The notes under the pieces: model-generated
Told to the model about the DNA's origin: nothing
What the model saw: the letters and a program-made list of their open reading frames with translations, nothing else
Database searches by the model: none
Made by a program: the position numbers and the translations under genes
Source: Gemmatimonadota bacterium
Lineage (GTDB): Bacteria > Gemmatimonadota > Gemmatimonadetes > Gemmatimonadales > Gemmatimonadaceae
Assembly (NCBI GenBank): GCA_021413975.1
Contig: JAIOPJ010000001.1
Location: forward strand, 1-64,000
Length of the DNA stretch: 64,000 nt
Direction of reading: 5' to 3'
Shown: piece after piece, positions 48,469 to 57,316 of the stretch
How positions within the stretch are numbered: position 1 is the first letter of the stretch
Layout of the letters: each line of letters opens with the position of its first letter

Positions 48469-49020
48469 TCAGGCCGCGAGCGACGACCCGCACTCCCCGC
48501 AGAAGCGGGAGTGCGGGTCTTCCACATCGGCGCCGCAACGCAGGCAGGCCGGGGAGAGATAGCGGCCACAGTCGGAGCAGAAGATCGCGTCGCCCTCCGG
48601 GCGCGGCCCGCAGTGCGTGCAGACGAGACGGCGTGATTTCATCCGGGCGATCAACTGCTCGGCCGCGTCGCCGCTTGACGCATCGCCGCTTCCGGCATCG
48701 CCGCTCGCGATGACACCGGCGCCGATCTCGCGTGCGGCGACGCCGGAGGCCTCGGTGCCCGCTGCCCCCGCGTCGCGGGCCTCCAACTCCGCCAGGGCGA
48801 GGGGCGCATAGGTCGCGCGCAGCGACGCGTAGTCGTCCGGCGAGAGCTTCCCGGTCGCCTGATCGAACTCGATCTCGCGCAGCGCTTCGACTGCGCTCGC
48901 CTCCTCGGCGGGCGGCGCGGCGGCCGCGGAGCCGGTGTAACCGGCGCCGCGCATCAGGGGCAGCAGCACGAAGAGGAGACCGAGTGCCGCCAGCCCGCTC
49001 CCGACGATCAGTGCGAGCAT
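48469..49020 (-). CDS. CcmI-like membrane anchor fused to double zinc ribbon
   Basis: 183 residues from the ATG at 49020 (TGATG with ccmH). One N-terminal helix (ALIVGSGLAALGLLFVLLPL) and an EALREIEFDQATGKLSPDDY segment resemble the start of CcmI and zinc-ribbon proteins found next to ccm genes. Then come an Ala/Gly/Ser-rich linker, including SGDAGSGDASSGDAA, and two zinc ribbons (CTHCG...CSDCG, then CLRCG...CGECG). Last gene of the ccm operon. It may hold apocytochrome, as CcmI does, or bind metal; no enzyme motif. Confidence 0.65.
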   Translation of the reverse strand: MLALIVGSGLAALGLLFVLLPLMRGAGYTGSAAAAPPAEEASAVEALREIEFDQATGKLSPDDYASLRATYAPLALAELEARDAGAAGTEASGVAAREIGAGVIASGDAGSGDASSGDAAEQLIARMKSRRLVCTHCGPRPEGDAIFCSDCGRYLSPACLRCGADVEDPHSRFCGECGSSLAA

Positions 49021-49679
49021 CAGGCGTCCTCGCGCATCGCGCGGTCCAGGCGGGCGAGATCGTCGGTGCTCATGCCCGGCACCGCCGCACCGCCGGCCGG
49101 AGCGGCGGCAGCGCGCACCTCGGCCGCCACGCGCGCCTCCGTTCCCCGTCTCCGCAGGAGCATCGTGATCACCACCGCGCCGGTCGCGATCGCGACGCCC
49201 GGCGCGAGGTATCCCGCCCAGTTGAACCCTTCCTTCTTGGGCTCCGTGAGTGCGACCTCGCCGAAGGTCTGCACGAACGCGTCGAGGATCTCCTGTGCGT
49301 CGTATCCGCCGGCGACGAGTCGCAGCACGTCGCGGTGCATGGCGGGCGAGACCTGGCAACTGAAATCGGTCGTGCGGCAGGTGTAGACGTCGAGGATGCA
49401 GCCGCACTGGCACTTGATGCGGTGCTCGAGCGCGTCGCGCTGCTCGACGGAGAGCACGGGCGTCGCGCCCGGCTTGTCGGGTCGCAGGGTCGGACGGTAC
49501 GCGCCCTGCTCCATCGGCGCGAAGTTGGCCGCCGGCTGTTGCTGCTCGGCGCCCAGCGTTCCGGCGGAGATCGCATGAGCCGCCGCCGAGGCGCCGACTC
49601 CCGCGATCGCGACGAGGAATGCGCGGCGATCGATTCCGCGATGCTCCGGTCCCCCGAGGGTCGCAACGCGCTCGCTCAT
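49020..49679 (-). CDS. ccmH: CcmH-like cytochrome c maturation protein
   Basis: 219 residues from the ATG at 49679 (ATGA overlap with ccmF). An N-terminal membrane segment (RRAFLVAIAGVGASAAAHAI) precedes the CcmH-type three-helix domain HRIKCQCGCILDVYTC. The redox motif is not the canonical LRCxxC but C-Q-C-G-C (Cys90, 92, 94), with further cysteines at 101 and 108, a form I associate with non-proteobacterial CcmH variants. A second membrane helix (YLAPGVAIATGAVVITMLLR) closes the protein. Confidence 0.8.
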   Translation of the reverse strand: MSERVATLGGPEHRGIDRRAFLVAIAGVGASAAAHAISAGTLGAEQQQPAANFAPMEQGAYRPTLRPDKPGATPVLSVEQRDALEHRIKCQCGCILDVYTCRTTDFSCQVSPAMHRDVLRLVAGGYDAQEILDAFVQTFGEVALTEPKKEGFNWAGYLAPGVAIATGAVVITMLLRRRGTEARVAAEVRAAAAPAGGAAVPGMSTDDLARLDRAMREDA

Positions 49680-51697
49680 GCCGTCGCCACCTCGGCGGCG
49701 GGCGCGAGCGCGGCCACGTAGCCGCCCTGCTTGCGCCGCTTCTCCGACTGGGGCCACATCACGATGAGCCCCCCGAGCGCCATGATCACGCCGCCATGCC
49801 AGACCCAGACCACCAACGGATTGAAGTTCACGCGGATCTCGGCCTTGTTGCGCACCACCCCCGCCAGCACGACGTAGACGTCCATGTCGTTGCGGACGAG
49901 GATGCCGACCTCGGTCGACGGCTGGAAGGTGGGATTGCCGCGCGAATCGAAGTGCTGGCGCTTCTCGCTCGTGATCAGCGGCAGTGCCTTGCCGTCGATC
50001 GTGGGGCGCAACGCGATCGCGGTGACCTCGCGATTGAGCGCCTTGAACTCCGAGAGCCCTTCATTGGTGAAGGTCCACTGGCGCCCGTACGGGTCCTTGG
50101 CGCTGTACGACTCGCCATCGGCGAGCGTGATGTCGTACTCGAGCTTGAACGCCATGCCCGCGAACGCGGCGAAGAGCATCACGATGCCGGCATGCACGAC
50201 GTATCCGCCGTAGCGCCGCCGGTTGCGGGCCACGAGCCGGCCGAGCGCGACCACGGGATTCTCGCCGTACATCTTCCGGCGCGCCCCGACGCCCTTGTGG
50301 AACTCCTGCAGGATCGTGCCGGTGACGAAGGCCGACAGCGTCCAGGTCATGAGCGGATAGAGCTTGTGGATCCCGAGCACGAAGAGCGCCGCGCCGGTGA
50401 TCAGGCCCAACGCCGCCGGCGCGGCGAACTGCCGCTGGATGTTCCCCACGCTCGCCCTGCGCCAGGCGATCAGCGGTCCGATGCCGGTGAGCGCGAGCAA
50501 CAGGAGGCCGAGCGGCACGTTCACCGAGTTGAAGAACGACTCGCCGACCGTGATCTTCGACCCGCGCACCGCCTCGCTGATGATCGGGAAGAGCGTGCCC
50601 CAGAGCACGCTGAACGCGATGCCGACCAGGACGAGGTTGTTGTAGAGGAACGCCGCCTCGCGGCTGATCATCGCCTCGAGTTGCGCCTGCGACTCCAGGT
50701 CCTTGAGGCGCACGCTCACGAGCCAGACCGTCGCGGCGAGCGCGAGGATCATGAAGGCCGCGAACCAGTTCCCCACCGCGCTCTGCGCGAACGAATGCAC
50801 CGACTGGATCACGCCCGAGCGCGTGATGAACGTGCCGAGGACGCTGAGCATGAAGGTCGCCACCACCAGCGTGACGTTCCACTTGCGCAGCATCCCCCGC
50901 TTCTCCTGGATCATGATCGAGTGCAGGAACGCCGTTCCGGTGAGCCAGGGCAGCAACGACGCGTTCTCGACGGGGTCCCACATCCAGTAGCCACCCCACC
51001 CGAGCTCCACGTACGCCCACCACATGCCGAGCACGATGCCGAGCGTGAGGAAGACCCAGCTCACGAGTGCCCAGCGGCGGACCGCGCCGAGCCATTCGGC
51101 GTCGAGCCGGCGCGTCACCAGCGCCGCGATCGCGAAGGCGAACGGGATGGCGGTGGCGACATAGCCGAGGTAGAGCATCGGCGGATGGATCGCCATCGCC
51201 GGGTTCTGCAGCTGCGGGTTGAGCCCGCGACCGTCGGCCGGGACCCACTCGAGGCGCTCGAACGGATTGCTCGCGAGCGCGGTGGTGGCGACGAAGAAGA
51301 GCAGCACGAGCGCGCTGGTGCCCGTCACCCACGGCATGAGCTCACGCACGCTGCGACGATTGGTCCAGGTGGCGAGCGCCGAGTACCCGGCCAGGATGAG
51401 GCACCAGAAGAGCATCGAACCCGCCTGGCCGCCCCAGAACGCCGAGATGCGGTAGACGAACGGGAGGTTCGCGCTCGTGAACGAGGCCACGTACCGGAGC
51501 GAGAAGTCGCTGGTGATCAGCGCCGTCCAGAGACCCGCCGAGGCGAGCACGATGAAACCGAAACCCGCGTAGAGGCCGCGCTCCCCCGAGGCGATGAGAT
51601 CCGCACGGCGCATCGCGCCGCCGGCGTACGAGAGGGTCACGGACCAGGCGCACATGAGCAGCGCGATCCACAGGGGGAGCTCGCCGACGAGGATCAT
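49676..51697 (-). CDS. ccmF: Cytochrome c heme lyase subunit CcmF
   Basis: 673 residues, about fifteen membrane helices. The heme-handling WWD-type motif reads GWGGYWMWDPVENASLLPWL, with conserved flanking histidines nearby. A large periplasmic domain lies before the last helix, which is typical. CcmF receives heme from CcmE and, with CcmH, attaches it to apocytochromes. Starts 3 bp after ccmE. Confidence 0.93.
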   Translation of the reverse strand: MILVGELPLWIALLMCAWSVTLSYAGGAMRRADLIASGERGLYAGFGFIVLASAGLWTALITSDFSLRYVASFTSANLPFVYRISAFWGGQAGSMLFWCLILAGYSALATWTNRRSVRELMPWVTGTSALVLLFFVATTALASNPFERLEWVPADGRGLNPQLQNPAMAIHPPMLYLGYVATAIPFAFAIAALVTRRLDAEWLGAVRRWALVSWVFLTLGIVLGMWWAYVELGWGGYWMWDPVENASLLPWLTGTAFLHSIMIQEKRGMLRKWNVTLVVATFMLSVLGTFITRSGVIQSVHSFAQSAVGNWFAAFMILALAATVWLVSVRLKDLESQAQLEAMISREAAFLYNNLVLVGIAFSVLWGTLFPIISEAVRGSKITVGESFFNSVNVPLGLLLLALTGIGPLIAWRRASVGNIQRQFAAPAALGLITGAALFVLGIHKLYPLMTWTLSAFVTGTILQEFHKGVGARRKMYGENPVVALGRLVARNRRRYGGYVVHAGIVMLFAAFAGMAFKLEYDITLADGESYSAKDPYGRQWTFTNEGLSEFKALNREVTAIALRPTIDGKALPLITSEKRQHFDSRGNPTFQPSTEVGILVRNDMDVYVVLAGVVRNKAEIRVNFNPLVVWVWHGGVIMALGGLIVMWPQSEKRRKQGGYVAALAPAAEVATA

Positions 51698-51700
51698 CGG

Positions 51701-52207
51701 TTACTCGGGTGGCTTCGCCGCGGGAGCGGTCGGTGCCGCGCTCGGCGTGCTCGCCGGTGCGGCCTGCCCGGCCGCCTTGTAGGCCGCGCGCATCTCGGGC
51801 TTGTAGCCTTTCGGCGCCGCCTCGTAGCGCGACGCGCACTTGGCCAGCAGCGTGGTCGCGTGGAACACGCCATCGGCGCCGAGCCGTCCCTCGACCACGA
51901 CATCGACCGAGTCACTGAATGTGTCGGGGATCAGCCCGCGATAGTCGACCTTGTACGTCGCCTTGCCATCGGTCACGTCGAAGACCACGCGCTTGCCGCT
52001 CGAGTCGCGTTCGACCGAACCGTGGACGACGCGCGCGCCGATCTTCACGCCGGTCTCGCGGATGCCGGGATCGGCGACGACCTTCGCCTGCAGTTCCGCC
52101 GGTGTGAGGAAGTAGACGGCGGTGTCCTTGATGGACCCGACCATGAGGACACCTGCGGCGCCCAGCACCACGGCACCGCCGAGCAGGAACTTGATCCGGG
52201 GCTGCAT
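51701..52207 (-). CDS. ccmE: Cytochrome c maturation heme chaperone CcmE, CxxxY type
   Basis: 168 residues from the ATG at 52207, with AGGAG seven bases upstream. One N-terminal membrane anchor (KFLLGGAVVLGAAGVLMVGS) then the OB-fold (FLTPAELQAK, IGARVVHGSVERD, VVVEGRLGADGVFHATTLLA). The heme-binding motif, HxxxY in Escherichia coli, here reads CASRY: Cys124 and Tyr128, the CxxxY type known from some archaea and sulfate reducers. First gene of the ccmE-ccmF-ccmH operon; ccmABCD are not in the window. A TATATT box about 30 bp upstream may be the -10 element. Confidence 0.92.
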   Translation of the reverse strand: MQPRIKFLLGGAVVLGAAGVLMVGSIKDTAVYFLTPAELQAKVVADPGIRETGVKIGARVVHGSVERDSSGKRVVFDVTDGKATYKVDYRGLIPDTFSDSVDVVVEGRLGADGVFHATTLLAKCASRYEAAPKGYKPEMRAAYKAAGQAAPASTPSAAPTAPAAKPPE

Positions 52208-52256
52208 TCGGACTCCTGGAACGGAATCCCGCAATATAGTTGCCGGATTCACTCCG

Positions 52257-52586
52257 TCAGGGCGCGACCTGTCGCATCAGGACGGCACCGGTGCCGGCCC
52301 CGGCGGCGTCGGCGGTGAGGTCCTTGATCGAGACGTAGCGACCGTCATGCCGGTCCCAGAGCTCCTTGGCGACCCCCACGGTCATCGTGATGCCGGCGGC
52401 GGTCCATGCGGCGTCCCGGTACGCGTGCCCGTTGGCGCGCAGCACCGAGTGGCCGAGGCTCTGGATGAGGGCCGAGGCGGTGAAGTGCAGGGCCTTGTCG
52501 CGGGCGAACCAGCGGTCCGGGGGGACGCGTGGCGGGCCGCCGAAGGAGATTGAGCCGGCGACGAGGATCAGGGTCAGGCCTGGCAT
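52257..52586 (-). CDS. YfiM/DUF2279-like small protein
   Basis: 109 residues from the ATG at 52586 (GAGGG at proper distance upstream); the frame is open to 52616. The hydrophobic start (MPGLTLILVAGSISFGG) may be a signal sequence. The body (WFARDKALHFTASALIQSLG, GITMTVGVAKELWDR, SIKDLTADAAGAGTGAVLM) fits the DKxLHF ... AKE ... DLxAD pattern of the YfiM/DUF2279 family, short membrane-associated proteins of unknown role. 49 bp upstream of the ccmE start on the same strand. Confidence 0.65.
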   Translation of the reverse strand: MPGLTLILVAGSISFGGPPRVPPDRWFARDKALHFTASALIQSLGHSVLRANGHAYRDAAWTAAGITMTVGVAKELWDRHDGRYVSIKDLTADAAGAGTGAVLMRQVAP

Positions 52587-52620
52587 GCTGTATCCCTCTT
52601 CGGGTTGGAACGGCAACGAC

Positions 52621-52690
52621 GTTCACCACCGAGGCGCCGGGGACACCGAGGTACGGCCGTTCTCGGTGTCCCCGGTGCCTCGGTGGTGAG
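52621..52690. repeat. Near-perfect inverted repeat, CACCAC-type
   Basis: 28-bp arms at 52623-52650 (begins TCACCACCGAGGCGCCGGGG) and 52662-52689 pair with one G-U and leave an 11-nt loop, so the unit would form a very stable hairpin. Located between the glpK stop and the YfiM-like gene; probably the glpK transcript end. Same family as 17553-17683. Confidence 0.75.
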
Positions 52691-52725
52691 AGCAGTCGCA
52701 GTGGCGGTTGATGTCGGTCGAGCGC

Positions 52726-54210
52726 TCACCCGTCCCGATCCCTCGCCCAGCTCACCGCCGCCCGCACCGCCCGCCGCCACCCGCCGAGCCCCTGCCGGGC
52801 GGCGTTCCCCGCGCCGGCGGGCTCGAAGCGGGCATAGGTCCGCGACCGGAAGAACGCCTCCGCATCGGGCCACACGCCCGCCGCGATGCCGGCGAGCCCG
52901 GCCGCTCCCATCGCCGTCGTCTCGATCACGTCGGGACGCTCGACCGGCACACCGAGCACGTCCGCCTGGAACTGCATCAACCAGTCATTGGATGTCGCCC
53001 CGCCGTCCGCCCGGAGCACATCGAGGGGCGCACCGCTCACGCCTCGCATCGTCTCGAGGACGTCCGCGGTGCCGTATGCCATCGCCTCCAGCGCCGCCCG
53101 CACGAGATGCTCCCGCGTGGTGCCCCGCGTGAGGCCGACGATCGTGCCGCGCGCGTCGGGTTCCCACGCCGGCGCCCCGAGCCCGGTGAGCGCCGGCACG
53201 AAATAGACGCCGTCGTTCCCCGTGAGCGCTCGCGCCATCGCCTCGCTCTCGGGCGCCTTGCCGAGCAGGCCCAGGCCGTCGCGCAGCCACTGCACCGCCG
53301 CGCCGGCGATGAAGATCCCCGCCTCGAGTGCGTACGCCGGGCCGCCTCGCGCATCGCAGGCGACGGTGGTGAGGATCCCGTGCCCGCCGACCGGTCGCAT
53401 CTTGCCGGTGTGGAACAGGAGGAAGGCCCCGGTGCCGTAGGTGTTCTTGCTCTCGCCGGCGTGCCAGCATCCTTCCCCGAAGAGCGCGGCCTGCTGGTCG
53501 CCGCCGACGCCGCGGATCGCGCTCGCCGTGCCCAGGTGCTCCGCCGCGCTCACGCCGAAGTCCCCCGACGACGGCCGCACCTCGGGGAGGATCCCGTCGG
53601 GCACGCCGAAGAGCGCGCACAACCGCGGACTCCACGCGAGCGTGTTGATGTCGAAGAGCATGGTGCGCGACGCGTTGGTGGGGTCGGTCGCATGCACGGC
53701 GCCGTTCGTGAGCTTCCAGATCAGCCACGAGTCGACCGTCCCGGCGGCGAGTCGCTCCATCGGCACGCCCGACGCCTTCGCCTTGTGCCCGAGCAGCCAC
53801 TCGAGCTTCGTCGCGCTGAAGTACGGGTCGGGCACGAGCCCGGTCGCGGCGTGGATCGCCTCGGTCTGCCCCGCGGCGCGGAGCGCCTGACAGCGTGCGG
53901 TGGTGCGGCGATCCTGCCAGACCAGGGCGCGATCGATCGGCCGCCCCGTCTCACGGTCCCACAGGAGGATCGTCTCGCGCTGGTTGGTGATGCCGATCGC
54001 GTCGGGCACCACCCCGGCCTGCGCGATCGCCTCGCGCGCCGACTCGAGCGTGCTCCGCCAGATCTCCTCCGGCTCGTGCTCCACCCAGCCGGGCTGGGGG
54101 AAATGCTGCGTGAACTCGCGTTGCCCGCGCCCCATGACGCGGCCATCCTCGGCGACGACGAGCGCGCGCGAGCTGGTGGTGCCTTGGTCGAGAGCGAGCA
54201 CGTGTCGCAC
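52726..54210 (-). CDS. glpK: Glycerol kinase
   Basis: Phosphorylates glycerol to sn-glycerol 3-phosphate. 494 residues from a GTG at 54210 (MRHVLALDQGTTSSRALVV). FGGY-kinase motifs are present: DQGTTSSRA, the GITNQRETILLWDRETG segment, GVGGDQQAALFGEGCW and the C-terminal LRADGGATSNDWLMQFQAD. Length is normal. No glpF, glpD or glpR is adjacent; it is followed on the same strand by mtnA upstream (7-bp gap), an unusual pairing. Confidence 0.95.
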   Translation of the reverse strand: MRHVLALDQGTTSSRALVVAEDGRVMGRGQREFTQHFPQPGWVEHEPEEIWRSTLESAREAIAQAGVVPDAIGITNQRETILLWDRETGRPIDRALVWQDRRTTARCQALRAAGQTEAIHAATGLVPDPYFSATKLEWLLGHKAKASGVPMERLAAGTVDSWLIWKLTNGAVHATDPTNASRTMLFDINTLAWSPRLCALFGVPDGILPEVRPSSGDFGVSAAEHLGTASAIRGVGGDQQAALFGEGCWHAGESKNTYGTGAFLLFHTGKMRPVGGHGILTTVACDARGGPAYALEAGIFIAGAAVQWLRDGLGLLGKAPESEAMARALTGNDGVYFVPALTGLGAPAWEPDARGTIVGLTRGTTREHLVRAALEAMAYGTADVLETMRGVSGAPLDVLRADGGATSNDWLMQFQADVLGVPVERPDVIETTAMGAAGLAGIAAGVWPDAEAFFRSRTYARFEPAGAGNAARQGLGGWRRAVRAAVSWARDRDG

Positions 54211-54217
54211 GGGGATC

Positions 54218-55264
54218 TCAGGCTGGCGGCGGGAGCAGGGCGGAGTTGGGTGCGAAGACGTACGGCGGCGCGACGATGCCGCGGTCGGTCACGATCCGGG
54301 TCACGAGCGTGTGCGGCGTGACGTCGAAGGCGGGATTGTACACCATCGCTCCCGCGGCCGCGACGCGCACGCCGTTGAGGTGCGTGACCTCGGCGGGGTC
54401 GCGCTGCTCGATGACGATCGCCGACCCGTCGGCGGTGTGCGGGTCGACGGTGCTCATGGGCGCCGCGACGACGAACGGCACACCATGGTACTTCGCGAGC
54501 ACCGCGAGGGCGTAGGTGCCGATCTTGTTCGCCACGTCCCCGTTGGCCGCGATCCGGTCCGCCCCCACGATCACGAGGTCGATCCCGCCGCGCGCCATGA
54601 GGCTCGCCGCCATGCCGTCGGTGAGCACCGTCACCGGGATCCCGGCCTGCGCGAGCTCCCACGCGGTGAGGCGCGCACCCTGCAGCAGCGGTCGCGTCTC
54701 GTCGGCGAACACCTGGAGCTTCGCGCCTCGCGCATGCGCGACGTAGAGCGGCGCGAGCGCGGTGCCGATCCCCGCCGTCGCGAGCGCGCCGGCGTTGCAA
54801 TGCGTGAGCACGCGCATCCCCGACTCGACGAGCGCCGCGCCATGCTCGCCGATCGCCAGGCACATCGCCGCGTCCTGGGCGCGGATCCGTTCCGCCTCCT
54901 CGCGCAGCGCGTCACGCCGCGCCGGCGCGGCGCGCGACGCGGTCGCGCGGGCGACCACGAGCATGCGATCGAGCGCCCACATCAGGTTCACCGCCGTCGG
55001 CCGCGTGGCGCGGAGCGTCGCCGCCGCGCGTTCCACCTCCTCCGGCTCGGCCCCGCCGGCCGCCACCGCGAGTCCGATCGCGGCCGCCACGCCGATCGCC
55101 GGCGCGCCGCGCACGGCGAGCGTGCGGATCGCGTCGGCGATCTCCTCCACGGTGCGGAGGTCGCGCATCATGACCTCGCCGGGGAGGCGGCGTTGGTCGA
55201 GGATGCGAAGCGCCCCATCGGGTGCCCACCCGACCACGAGGACCGGCGGTGCGATCTGTTCCAT
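54218..55264 (-). CDS. mtnA: S-methyl-5-thioribose-1-phosphate isomerase
   Basis: Methionine salvage enzyme that isomerises 5-methylthioribose-1-phosphate to the ribulose form. 348 residues. Motifs: AVRGAPAIGVAAAIG near the N-terminus, catalytic cysteine in LTHCNAGALATAGIGTAL, and catalytic aspartate in IVGADRIAANGDVANKIGTY. The start ATG is at 55264, with TATACG ending 6 bases upstream on the same strand, so the transcript may be leaderless. Other salvage genes are not in the window. Confidence 0.93.
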   Translation of the reverse strand: MEQIAPPVLVVGWAPDGALRILDQRRLPGEVMMRDLRTVEEIADAIRTLAVRGAPAIGVAAAIGLAVAAGGAEPEEVERAAATLRATRPTAVNLMWALDRMLVVARATASRAAPARRDALREEAERIRAQDAAMCLAIGEHGAALVESGMRVLTHCNAGALATAGIGTALAPLYVAHARGAKLQVFADETRPLLQGARLTAWELAQAGIPVTVLTDGMAASLMARGGIDLVIVGADRIAANGDVANKIGTYALAVLAKYHGVPFVVAAPMSTVDPHTADGSAIVIEQRDPAEVTHLNGVRVAAAGAMVYNPAFDVTPHTLVTRIVTDRGIVAPPYVFAPNSALLPPPA

Positions 55265-55270
55265 GGACCA

Positions 55271-55282
55271 AACGTATAGATT
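55271..55282. promoter_or_regulatory. Overlapping divergent -10 elements, mtnA / enoyl-CoA hydratase
   Basis: AACGTATAGATT holds TATAGA/TAGATT on the plus strand (about 40 nt before the hydratase ATG) and TATACG on the minus strand, 6 nt before the mtnA ATG. Confidence 0.45.
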
Positions 55283-55320
55283 GGGAGCGTTCCCCTCCAG
55301 ACGACCCCAGCGCCAGGCCC

Positions 55321-56112
55321 ATGTCCGCCTCGTACGAGTTCCTCCTCCTCGACGTCGCCGATCGCGTCGCGACCGTCACGATCAACCGCCCGGACAAGCT
55401 CAACGCGCTCAATGCGGCGGTGATCGCCGAGCTCGACCGGATGTTCACCGCGCTCGCGGCCGACACGGGCGTGGGGGCGATCATCCTCACCGGCGCCGGG
55501 CGCGCCTTCGTCGCCGGCGCCGACATCGTCGAGGTCGCGGCGGGCGCGGCCTCGCCCGCCGGCCTCGAGGCGATCGCGGCGTTCGGGAGCGCGGTGTTCA
55601 CGCGGATCGAACGGCTCAACAAGCCCGTGATCGCGGCCGTGAACGGCTTCGCGCTCGGAGGCGGCTGCGAACTCGCGCTCGCCTGCCATGTGCGCATCGC
55701 GAGCACGCAGGCGAAGTTCGGGCTCCCCGAGACGAAGCTCGGCCTGATCCCCGGCTACGGCGGCACGCAGCGCCTGCCGCGGCTCGTCGGCCAGGGACGC
55801 GCACTCGAACTCATCTTCACCGGCGACATGGTCGACGCGCAGCGCGCCGTCGCGATCGGTCTCGCGAACTCGGTCGTCGAGCCCCCCCTGCTCCTGGAGG
55901 CGGCGCGTGCACTCGCGCTCGCCGCCTGCAAGAACGGGCCGCTCGCGCTCGCCCACGCGATCACCGCGGTCACCCAGGGCGCCGATCTCTCCATGGATGC
56001 GGCCCTCGCGCTCGAGGCGCAGCACTTCGGCGCGGTCGGCCGCACCGCCGACGTGCGCGAGGGCACCACGGCCTTCCTCGAGAAGCGCGCCGCCACCTTC
56101 CGCGGCGACTGA
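55321..56112 (+). CDS. Enoyl-CoA hydratase/isomerase family protein
   Basis: 263 residues from the ATG at 55321. Crotonase-fold markers: oxyanion-hole segments GAGRAFVAGADIVEVA and NGFALGGGCELALACHVRIA, and catalytic glutamates in the FGLPETKLGLIPGYGGTQRL region, where both canonical positions look occupied (the first near residue 120, the second in PETKLG). Most likely a short-chain enoyl-CoA hydratase of fatty acid or amino acid degradation. The stop codon directly abuts the recF start. Confidence 0.88.
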   Translation: MSASYEFLLLDVADRVATVTINRPDKLNALNAAVIAELDRMFTALAADTGVGAIILTGAGRAFVAGADIVEVAAGAASPAGLEAIAAFGSAVFTRIERLNKPVIAAVNGFALGGGCELALACHVRIASTQAKFGLPETKLGLIPGYGGTQRLPRLVGQGRALELIFTGDMVDAQRAVAIGLANSVVEPPLLLEAARALALAACKNGPLALAHAITAVTQGADLSMDAALALEAQHFGAVGRTADVREGTTAFLEKRAATFRGD

Positions 56113-57285
56113 GTGTCGTTGCCCGTGGCCGCGGCCGTCGCCACCGACGCCTCGCCGGGCGCGGCGCGGCTCGACGCGCTCACGGTGCGCGACTTCCGCA
56201 ACATCGCGCACGCCGAGCTCCGCTGCGCGAGCGAGGGCATCGTGGTGCTGGGCGAGAACGGCCACGGGAAGTCGAACCTGGTCGAGGCGATCGCCTATCT
56301 GCGGCTCATGCGCTCGCAGCGCGGGGCCCGCGACCGCGACCTGATCCGCCATGGCGAAGCCGCGTTCCACGTGGCGGCGGAGTTGAGCGGTGTGGTCGCG
56401 CATCGTGCCACGGCGGCGGTGGACAAGCAGGGACGCAAGAAGATCACGCTCGACGGCGGTGAACCCGAGAAGCTCACCGACGCGCTCGACGCGCTCCCGT
56501 CGGTCTCGTTCTCGCCGCGCGACGTCGACCTCGTGGCCGGTTCGCCGGCCGAGCGGCGCCGCTACCTCGACATCACGCTCGCGCTCACGTCGCGCGCCTA
56601 CCTGAACGCGTTGCGGCACTATCGGGCGGCGCTCGCACGCCGCAATGCCGCGCTGCGCGATGCGGCCCGCGCGCCGCGCGGGGAGCAGGCCACGGCCATC
56701 GCCGCGGTGGCGGCGTGGGAGCCGGCACTCGCCGAGCATGGCGCCCTGCTCGTCATGCACCGCCGAGAGTGGGTCGAGGCCCGCGGGGCGCAGTTCGCCC
56801 GGCAGTGCGTCGCGATCGGAGAGCGCGGGCGACCGACGCTCGCGTACGACAGCGCCCTCGCGTCGTCTCTCGATGTGCGCACGGCACTGCGGGAGCAGCT
56901 CGAGCGCCAGCGCGAGCATGACGTGCGCCGCGGCCTCACGCACAGCGGCCCGCACCGCGACGATCTCGCGCTGGAGCTCGACGGCCACGACCTGCGCGGC
57001 GTGGGGTCCGCCGGCCAGCAGCGCACCGCCGCGATCGTGCTGCGGTTGCTCGAGGCCGCGACCCACCGCGACGCCAAGGGGGTCACGCCGCTCCTGCTGC
57101 TCGACGATCCGTTCGCGGAGCTCGACCGGCGGCGCACCGGGCGGATCCTCGCGCTCCTCGACGAGGTGGGCACGGGCCAGTGCGTGCTGTGCGTGCCGCG
57201 CGAGGACGAGATCCCTCCGCAGTTCACGCGGCTCGCGCGGTGGCGCGTGCGCGACGGCGCGTTCACGCCGGCGGAGCCGCAGTGA
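56113..57285 (+). CDS. recF: DNA replication and repair protein RecF
   Basis: SMC-like ATPase loading RecA at gaps. 390 residues from a GTG at 56113, immediately after the hydratase stop. Walker A GENGHGKSN; QLRNIAHAEL-type N-terminus (LTVRDFRNIAHAELRC); signature SAGQQRTAAIVLRL; Walker B LLLDDPFAELD. The N-terminus is about 20 residues longer than usual, so an internal start is possible. recF-dciA-gyrB order is kept, though dnaA and dnaN are not adjacent. Confidence 0.92.
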   Translation: MSLPVAAAVATDASPGAARLDALTVRDFRNIAHAELRCASEGIVVLGENGHGKSNLVEAIAYLRLMRSQRGARDRDLIRHGEAAFHVAAELSGVVAHRATAAVDKQGRKKITLDGGEPEKLTDALDALPSVSFSPRDVDLVAGSPAERRRYLDITLALTSRAYLNALRHYRAALARRNAALRDAARAPRGEQATAIAAVAAWEPALAEHGALLVMHRREWVEARGAQFARQCVAIGERGRPTLAYDSALASSLDVRTALREQLERQREHDVRRGLTHSGPHRDDLALELDGHDLRGVGSAGQQRTAAIVLRLLEAATHRDAKGVTPLLLLDDPFAELDRRRTGRILALLDEVGTGQCVLCVPREDEIPPQFTRLARWRVRDGAFTPAEPQ

Positions 57286-57316
57286 GGTTGACCGTGGCCA
57301 CAGCGGCGGTCCTCGC

